Source: Caulobacteraceae bacterium
GTDB lineage: Bacteria; Pseudomonadota; Alphaproteobacteria; Caulobacterales; Caulobacteraceae
Direction of reading: 5' to 3'
NCBI GenBank assembly: GCA_030151985.1
Contig: JASLDZ010000415.1
Location: 1-8,505 of the forward strand
Length of the DNA: 8,505 nucleotides
The notes beneath the pieces were generated by a model. It did not search any database. It was not told the DNA's origin and saw only the letters and a list, made by a program, of their open reading frames with translations. Shown in pieces: positions 6,814 through 8,505 of the stretch; position 1 is the stretch's first letter; every line of letters starts with the position of its first letter. The position numbers and the translations under genes are program-made.

Positions 6814-7244
6814 GCGCCGCCGTCTTCGCCTTCGTCCTGCGTCACGAGACGCTGGTCGGCTGGGCGGCCGTGCTGGCGGCGGCCGTGCTGGCAGGAGGGC
6901 TGGCGGCCCACCGGCTGGACGCGCCCCGCATCGACAGGGCGCAGGCGCAGGTCCAGGCGGCGCAGGCCCGGGCCGCGGCCGGGGCCGCCTCCGCCCGCAT
7001 GGCGACCGCGGCCTCCGTCGCCGTCGAGACCGCCCGCACCCGCGAGACCACGCTCACCCATGCCGCCGAGGAGGCCGCCGATGCCGTCGCCCAAGCCCCG
7101 CAAGCCCAGGCTCCCGTTCCGCCCGATGTTCTGCGCGACTGGGCTTCTGGCGTCGACCGCCTGCGCGACCAGGCCGCCGCCGCCCGCGCCGCTCCCGCTG
7201 ATTCCGGTGGCGCAGGTGCTTCGCGACCCGTGCCCGCGCCCTGA
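6810..7244 (+). CDS. Inner-membrane spanin (Rz-like)
   Basis: 144 residues. One N-terminal transmembrane helix (about 15-34, VGWAAVLAAAVLAGGLAAH) is followed by a periplasmic region rich in Ala, Gln, Arg and Glu (about 37-95), predicted by eye as a long helix or coiled coil. The tail holds PPDVLRDWASGVDRLRDQ (104-121) and a Pro/Gly-rich end. This is the layout of i-spanins, which join an outer-membrane partner across the periplasm to fuse the two membranes in the last step of lysis. The ATG overlaps the endolysin TGA by 4 nt. The 3' 164 nt also encode the start of the o-spanin in the +1 frame. Sequence identity across spanin families is low, so the call rests on topology, position and the overlapping partner. 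Confidence 0.78.
   Translation: MSAAVFAFVLRHETLVGWAAVLAAAVLAGGLAAHRLDAPRIDRAQAQVQAAQARAAAGAASARMATAASVAVETARTRETTLTHAAEEAADAVAQAPQAQAPVPPDVLRDWASGVDRLRDQAAAARAAPADSGGAGASRPVPAP
7068..7074 (+). promoter_or_regulatory. Ribosome-binding site for o-spanin inside i-spanin gene
   Basis: GAGGAGG lies 6 nt before the ATG at 7081. The same bases encode the Glu-Glu pair near residue 87 of the i-spanin. This favours 7081 over the in-frame ATG at 7060, which has no comparable site. Confidence 0.7.
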
Positions 7245-7383
7245 CCGTCCGGCCGCGCCCACCGTGGGCGAGCTCGCCGCCTTCTCCGTCCGGCAGGAGG
7301 CGGCGCTGGGGATCTGCGAGGCGCGCAAGGACGCGGCGGTGGCGCTGATCGACGCCCAAGCCCGCGCCGTGCGGGCTCCCTGA
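7081..7383 (+). CDS. Outer-membrane lipoprotein spanin (Rz1-like), overlapping
   Basis: 100 residues from ATG 7081. A basic n-region (KPRKPRLPFR, 5-14) is followed by a short hydrophobic stretch and a probable lipidation Cys28 in LLASTAC. The -3 position is Ser, not the usual Leu/Val/Ile, so the lipobox is atypical. The mature part starts ATRPPPPAPLPLIP, the proline-rich segment expected of o-spanins. Two further cysteines, Cys51 (DPCPRPDRP) and Cys79 (ALGICEARKDA), surround TVGELAAF. This arrangement is like the conserved part of P2 LysC and lambda Rz1 relatives. It starts inside the Rz-like gene in the +1 frame and runs 139 nt past its stop, an overlapping (not fully embedded) Rz/Rz1 layout. 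Together with the i-spanin it would form the membrane-fusing spanin complex. A start at 7060 would add 7 residues. Confidence 0.8.
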   Translation: MPSPKPRKPRLPFRPMFCATGLLASTACATRPPPPAPLPLIPVAQVLRDPCPRPDRPAAPTVGELAAFSVRQEAALGICEARKDAAVALIDAQARAVRAP

Positions 7384-7394
7384 CAGCCTCGGTC

Positions 7395-7416
7395 GCCGCC
7401 TCTTGCTGGAGGCGGC
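7395..7416 (+). terminator. Hairpin between lysis cassette and TA module
   Basis: GCCGCCTC (7395-7402) and GAGGCGGC (7409-7416) form a perfect 8-bp stem with a TTGCTG loop, 11 nt after the o-spanin stop. An overlapping alternative stem GCTGG/CCAGC (7405-7420) can also form. There is no T-run. It may end the lysis transcript, or as DNA it may be an operator for the autoregulated toxin-antitoxin genes that follow. Confidence 0.45.
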
Positions 7417-7457
7417 CAGCACCCTGGCGTATGCTAAAGACCGAGCGGAGGCCGCCC

Positions 7458-7721
7458 ATGGACATCGTCACACTCGCCGAAGCCGAGCAGCGGCTGGGCG
7501 AACTCCTCGATCGCGCGCTGGAAGGCGAGCCGGTCCGCATCCGCCGCGGCGCGAAGGTGGTGGAGCTGGTGGCCGCGTCGGAGCCCGCTGCGCCCTCGCC
7601 CCCCGAACCGAGGCCGCGCTTCGATTTCGAGGCGCTCCGACGGCTGACAGAAGGCATGCGCCCCTCGACCGTCGACTCGGTCGAGCTCATCAGGCGCATG
7701 CGTGGCGAGGAGCGGTATTGA
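7458..7721 (+). CDS. Type II antitoxin, Phd/YefM-like (VapB role)
   Basis: 87 residues. The N-terminal half (MDIVTLAEAEQRLGELLDRA, then GEPVRIRRGAKVVELVAAS at 23-41) matches the Phd/YefM antitoxin fold, in which the N-terminus dimerises and binds operator DNA. A proline-rich linker (43-53) leads to an acidic/basic C-terminal tail ending RRMRGEERY, which would wrap the toxin. The start at 7458 is chosen because GGAGG (7447-7451) lies 6 nt upstream. An in-frame ATG at 7431 would give 96 residues but lacks such a site. GCTAAAGA at 7433-7440 resembles an alphaproteobacterial -10, without a clear -35. The stop overlaps the toxin start. Family members normally repress their own operon; here that is inference. 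Confidence 0.85.
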   Translation: MDIVTLAEAEQRLGELLDRALEGEPVRIRRGAKVVELVAASEPAAPSPPEPRPRFDFEALRRLTEGMRPSTVDSVELIRRMRGEERY

Positions 7722-8140
7722 GAGCGCTCTACCTTGACACGTCGATCCTTGTGACCGCGGTCACGTCGGAACCTGAGACACGGGGCGTCCAGAACTGGCT
7801 GGAAAGCCTTACCGAACCGATCACAATCAGCGATTGGGCGAGGGTGGAGGTGGCCGGCGCGCTGTCCTTCAAGGTCTGGACCGGGCAGCTTGAGCCGGAG
7901 GCGCGCGAACCCGCTGAATCGGCCTTCGAGTCCTACGCCCGGCTCGCCTTGAGCGCGGAAGCGACGTCCGCGGACTTTCTGGCGGCGGCGACGATCGTGC
8001 GACGCGTAGAGCTGGCCGTTCGCCCGCCTGACGCCTTGCACATGGCCATCTGCGCGGGTCGGGGAGAAACGCTGGCGACGAGAGATCGGCGGATGGCGTC
8101 TGCGGCGGAGGCGCTTGGACTCGCCGTCGCTGTGCTCTGA
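7718..8140 (+). CDS. PIN-domain toxin ribonuclease (VapC-like)
   Basis: 140 residues from TTG 7718. PIN domains are Mg2+-dependent endoribonucleases that cut tRNA, rRNA or mRNA. The four acidic positions are all visible: Asp7 in LYLDTSIL, Glu44 in WARVEVAGAL, Asp105 in RPPDALHMA and Asp123 in ATRDRRM. The TTG is preceded by GAGGAG (7707-7712) with a 5-nt spacer and overlaps the antitoxin TGA as TTGA. The rare start and the coupling should keep toxin output below antitoxin. No other in-frame start gives the expected N-terminal beta strand directly before Asp7. Codon choice (CTT, ACA, AGA, TTG, CGA) is less strictly GC-ending than in neighbouring genes, which suggests later acquisition. Confidence 0.88.
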   Translation: MRALYLDTSILVTAVTSEPETRGVQNWLESLTEPITISDWARVEVAGALSFKVWTGQLEPEAREPAESAFESYARLALSAEATSADFLAAATIVRRVELAVRPPDALHMAICAGRGETLATRDRRMASAAEALGLAVAVL

Positions 8141-8153
8141 CATGGCCTCGATG

Positions 8154-8161
8154 TTTGCAAA
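8154..8161. promoter_or_regulatory. TTTGCAAA palindrome, candidate ScfR/PccR half-site
   Basis: A perfect 8-bp palindrome, AT-rich in a very GC-rich context, 71 nt before the pccA start. TTTGCAAA is the core recognised by short-chain fatty acyl-CoA regulators (PccR of Rhodobacter sphaeroides, RamB of Corynebacterium), from my recollection of that literature. The R. sphaeroides operator has two copies a few bases apart; here I find only one, with no second copy at that spacing on either side. Confidence 0.5.
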
Positions 8162-8183
8162 GGGTCGGACCGCCCGCTAGCGA
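8155..8183 (+). promoter_or_regulatory. Candidate pccA promoter overlapping the TTTGCAAA site
   Basis: TTGCAAA (8155-8161), 14 nt, then GCTAGCGA (8176-8183) resembles the Caulobacter-type housekeeping promoter TTGaCgS-N10-14-GCTANAWC. The -35 part lies inside the TTTGCAAA palindrome, so a regulator bound there would contact or block RNA polymerase. Transcription from about 8190 would leave a leader of roughly 40 nt containing a weak CTCCG/CGGAG hairpin (8196-8212). Confidence 0.35.
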
Positions 8184-8231
8184 AGGCCGCACCGGCTCCG
8201 CGCCAGACGGAGCGCTGGGGGTGAGACGCGC

Positions 8232-8505
8232 GTGGGCCTGTTCGACAAGATCCTGATCGCCAACCGCGGCGAGATCGCCGTGCGGATCATCAAGACGTGC
8301 CGGCGGCTCGGGATCAAAACGGTCGTCGTCTACTCGGAGGCCGACGCCGACAGCCTGGCGGTCGAGATGGCCGGCGAGAGCGTGTTCATCGGGCCGCCTC
8401 CCGCCGCCCAGAGCTACCTCGTCGCCGACAAGATCATCGCGGCGTGCCGGGAGACGGGCGCGCAGGCCGTGCACCCCGGCTTCGGCTTCCTGTCGGAGCG
8501 CGCGG
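8232..8505 (+). CDS. pccA: Propionyl-CoA carboxylase alpha subunit (biotin carboxylase), N-terminal fragment
   Basis: 91 codons are present and the gene runs off the right edge. It starts VGLFDKILIANRGEIAVRII, the typical biotin carboxylase N-terminus. It ends in AVHPGFGFLSERA, a variant of the HPGYGFLSEN motif, with GPPPAAQSYLVADKII between them. This is the pre-ATP-grasp (biotin carboxylase N-terminal) domain, which with the missing ATP-grasp domain carboxylates biotin using ATP and bicarbonate. The start GTG 8232 is preceded by a GGGGGTGAG stretch at a usable distance. Acetyl-CoA, methylcrotonyl-CoA and geranyl-CoA carboxylases share this region. The propionyl-CoA assignment rests on the PAAQSYL segment, the nearby methylmalonyl-CoA mutase and the TTTGCAAA site. 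The carboxylase makes (S)-methylmalonyl-CoA, which an epimerase, not in this window, converts for MutAB. Confidence 0.8.
   Translation, partial: MGLFDKILIANRGEIAVRIIKTCRRLGIKTVVVYSEADADSLAVEMAGESVFIGPPPAAQSYLVADKIIAACRETGAQAVHPGFGFLSERA

Noticed and set aside
7060..7080. Earlier ATG for the o-spanin at 7060
   Set aside because: No ribosome-binding site precedes it, whereas 7081 has GAGGAGG at ideal spacing. Not excluded, only less likely.
7403..7435. TTGCTG ... TATGCT as a TA promoter
   Set aside because: The spacer is 21 bp, too long for a standard housekeeping promoter.
6842..8143. Minus-strand open frame antisense to the spanins and TA module
   Set aside because: Shadow of five supported plus-strand genes; Ser/Arg/Ala-rich with no domain.
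1..8505. tRNA, rRNA, CRISPR array, transposase or IS ends
   Set aside because: None seen on reading both strands; no regularly spaced repeats and no transposase or integrase motifs.

Overview
The window is very GC-rich and gene-dense, and the proteins look alphaproteobacterial. The split methylmalonyl-CoA mutase, the DUF2793 tail protein and the GTA-type holin all fit Alphaproteobacteria. A Caulobacterales-like host is possible, but I cannot fix the genus.

Left part, minus strand (1-4064): three genes read leftwards as one operon with 4-nt ATGA overlaps. They are the small subunit of adenosylcobalamin-dependent methylmalonyl-CoA mutase (mutA), the catalytic large subunit (mutB), and the first 42 codons of an amino-acid permease of the APC type. 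A 132-bp divergent spacer separates mutA from a plus-strand FMN-dependent nitronate monooxygenase gene (4197-5192), which ends in a strong terminator-like hairpin (5201-5230).

Middle part, plus strand (5286-7383): a compact, fully overlapping phage-type cassette. It holds a DUF2793 tail or receptor-binding protein, a small holin-like membrane protein, a T4-lysozyme-type (GH24) endolysin with an intact Glu-Asp-Thr triad, an inner-membrane spanin (Rz-like), and an out-of-frame overlapping outer-membrane lipoprotein spanin (Rz1-like) with its own Shine-Dalgarno. This is a complete three-membrane lysis pathway plus one virion-type protein. No integrase, terminase, capsid or tail-tube gene is visible, and metabolic genes lie on either side. 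A second hairpin (7395-7416) follows the cassette.

Right part, plus strand (7458-8505): a type II toxin-antitoxin pair (Phd/YefM-like antitoxin and PIN-domain toxin with a TTG start), then the first 91 codons of a biotin carboxylase subunit, probably propionyl-CoA carboxylase alpha (pccA). An isolated TTTGCAAA palindrome, the half-site of propionyl-CoA-responsive ScfR/PccR-type regulators, lies upstream of pccA and overlaps a candidate -35 element.

Taken together, a propionate/propionyl-CoA catabolic locus (carboxylase and mutase) appears to surround a lysis cassette and a TA module. The most interesting reading is that the cassette is a retained, possibly domesticated, lysis and host-interaction unit, for example for gene transfer agent release, rather than an intact prophage. 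That is inference from a single window.
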